Of a DNA stretch of 6,389 nt, positions 6,045 to 6,389 are shown one piece after another. The notes below the pieces were generated by a model. It was not told the origin of the DNA and made no database searches. It saw nothing but the letters and a program-made list of their open reading frames with translations. The first letter of the stretch is position 1. Every line of letters begins with the position of its first letter. The stretch comes from an uncultured Eubacteriales bacterium (GTDB taxonomy: Bacteria; Bacillota; Clostridia; Oscillospirales; Acutalibacteraceae): the NCBI GenBank assembly GCA_900321665.1, contig ONWY01000084.1, positions 1 through 6,389 of the forward strand, written 5' to 3'. Made by a program: the position numbers and the translations under genes.

Positions 6045-6061
6045 AGAAAAAAGAGACAGTG

Positions 6062-6093
6062 AAAAAACGGTGCGAATATTGCACCGTTTTTTT
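6062..6093 (+). terminator. Rho-independent terminator of the acyltransferase gene
   Basis: ACGGTGC (6067-6073) pairs with GCACCGT (6081-6087) around a 7-nt loop. Flanking A6 and T7 runs extend the stem and supply the U-tract on the plus strand. It lies 17 bases after the stop codon. The A-rich upstream side could also allow termination on the minus strand. Confidence 0.9.
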
Positions 6094-6112
6094 ATAAATC
6101 GTTGCGCACAAG

Positions 6113-6157
6113 AAACCGAAAAAATATTCCCCCGAGTTTCCAAAAGGAAACTCGGGG
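6113..6157 (-). terminator. Perfect 12-bp hairpin, possible minus-strand terminator
   Basis: CCCCGAGTTTCC (6130-6141) and GGAAACTCGGGG (6146-6157) form a perfect 12-bp stem with an AAAA loop (TTTT on the minus strand). On the minus strand it is followed by GGAATATTTTTTCGG, a U-tract a few bases away from the stem. It may end a minus-strand gene lying beyond the right edge, or be a repeat-type hairpin. The plus strand lacks a T-run after it. Confidence 0.55.
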
Positions 6158-6227
6158 CAGATTCATTTAGAGCACAAGGAACACCGCAAAATTTTTCAAT
6201 CACACACGGCGACGCATGAAGGTTATC

Positions 6228-6389
6228 GGGAGGGCGCGGAGACCCTCCCCTACAAAATAGAGCGCGGCGGAACAGGTGCGGGAATTAAGCTTTTAACCGT
6301 TTCATGCCTCCCATTGCCGGAGGAGGCGGGCGACAAAGTCGGCGGAGGGGTAGTTATACAATGCAAGGCTTTGCCTTGCCACCTCTTAA
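6228..6389. repeat. Cluster of GC-rich palindromic intergenic repeats
   Basis: Successive inverted repeats are visible. GGGAGGG/CCCTCCC (6228-6234 and 6243-6249) encloses CGCGGAGA and is followed by CCTACA. GCCTCC/GGAGGC (6306-6311 and 6322-6327) encloses an ATTGCCGG-containing loop. CGAC/GTCG (6331-6334 and 6338-6341) is next. GCAAGGC/GCCTTGC (6363-6369 and 6373-6379) has a TTT loop and is followed by CCACCTCTTAA. The pattern of GGAGG-rich blocks around a variable hairpin resembles interspersed intergenic repeats that I know from many Clostridia genomes. The element probably continues past the window edge. Copy number cannot be judged here. Confidence 0.6.

Larger units (their letters stand above)
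6095..6389. other. Non-coding right end, rich in hairpins and repeat-like segments
   Basis: No protein gene is visible between the acyltransferase terminator and the window edge; the minus-strand open frame at 5958-6203 runs antisense through the acyltransferase and the terminator. The stretch contains the 6130-6157 hairpin and GC-rich palindromes from 6228 onward. A sharp local rise in G+C begins at about 6205, compared with the AT-rich sequence just before. Confidence 0.6.

Noticed and set aside
1..6389. tRNA, rRNA, CRISPR array, insertion sequence with transposase, or toxin-antitoxin pair
   Set aside because: No regularly spaced repeats, no cloverleaf-like segments, no transposase motifs and no paired small genes were seen on either strand.

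Overview
The window looks like chromosomal DNA from a Gram-positive anaerobe of the class Clostridia, probably a gut-type Oscillospirales/Eubacteriales relative or a metagenome-assembled genome. The supports are strong AGGAGG-type ribosome sites, sigma-A promoters, U-tailed hairpin terminators, an AGCS amino-acid symporter, and family-specific palindromic intergenic repeats at the right edge. This taxonomic placement is inference; no rRNA or tRNA is present.

Layout. Four genes lie on the minus strand and are transcribed right to left. First is a small membrane-anchored DUF5412-like protein (4073-4432). Next is a membrane-anchored, extracytoplasmic HAD phosphatase (2788-3915). Third is a sodium/alanine (AGCS) symporter (1272-2654). 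Last is a secreted phosphatidylinositol-specific phospholipase C (PI-PLC; 220-1155), whose C-terminal part (1-219) continues in the same frame after a TAA stop and a 20-nt homopolymer. The last three each have a recognisable promoter. The HAD and symporter genes are followed by strong terminators, so each gene looks like its own transcription unit rather than part of an operon. On the plus strand there is one gene, a membrane-bound acyltransferase-3 family protein (4962-6044), with its own terminator.

The roughly 530-base divergent region (4433-4961) holds no convincing gene. It does hold a palindrome, an orphan plus-strand terminator, a segment resembling an interspersed repeat, and an inverted repeat around the likely acyltransferase promoter. 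The right end (6095-6389) is non-coding and dense in hairpins: a perfect 12-bp stem and several GC-rich palindromes typical of intergenic repeats in Firmicutes.

Functionally most of the products act at the cell surface or beyond: a secreted lipase-like enzyme, an outward-facing phosphatase, an amino-acid importer and a membrane acyltransferase. A shared pathway (for example phospholipid or phosphoester scavenging) is possible but not shown. The most notable observation is the interrupted PI-PLC. The stop removes the segment carrying the aspartate equivalent to catalytic Asp274 of the Bacillus cereus enzyme, yet the downstream 73 codons are well preserved and in frame. This points to a recent lesion, an assembly error at the homopolymer, or a switchable locus. 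I see no CRISPR array, defence system or clearly novel multi-gene system.
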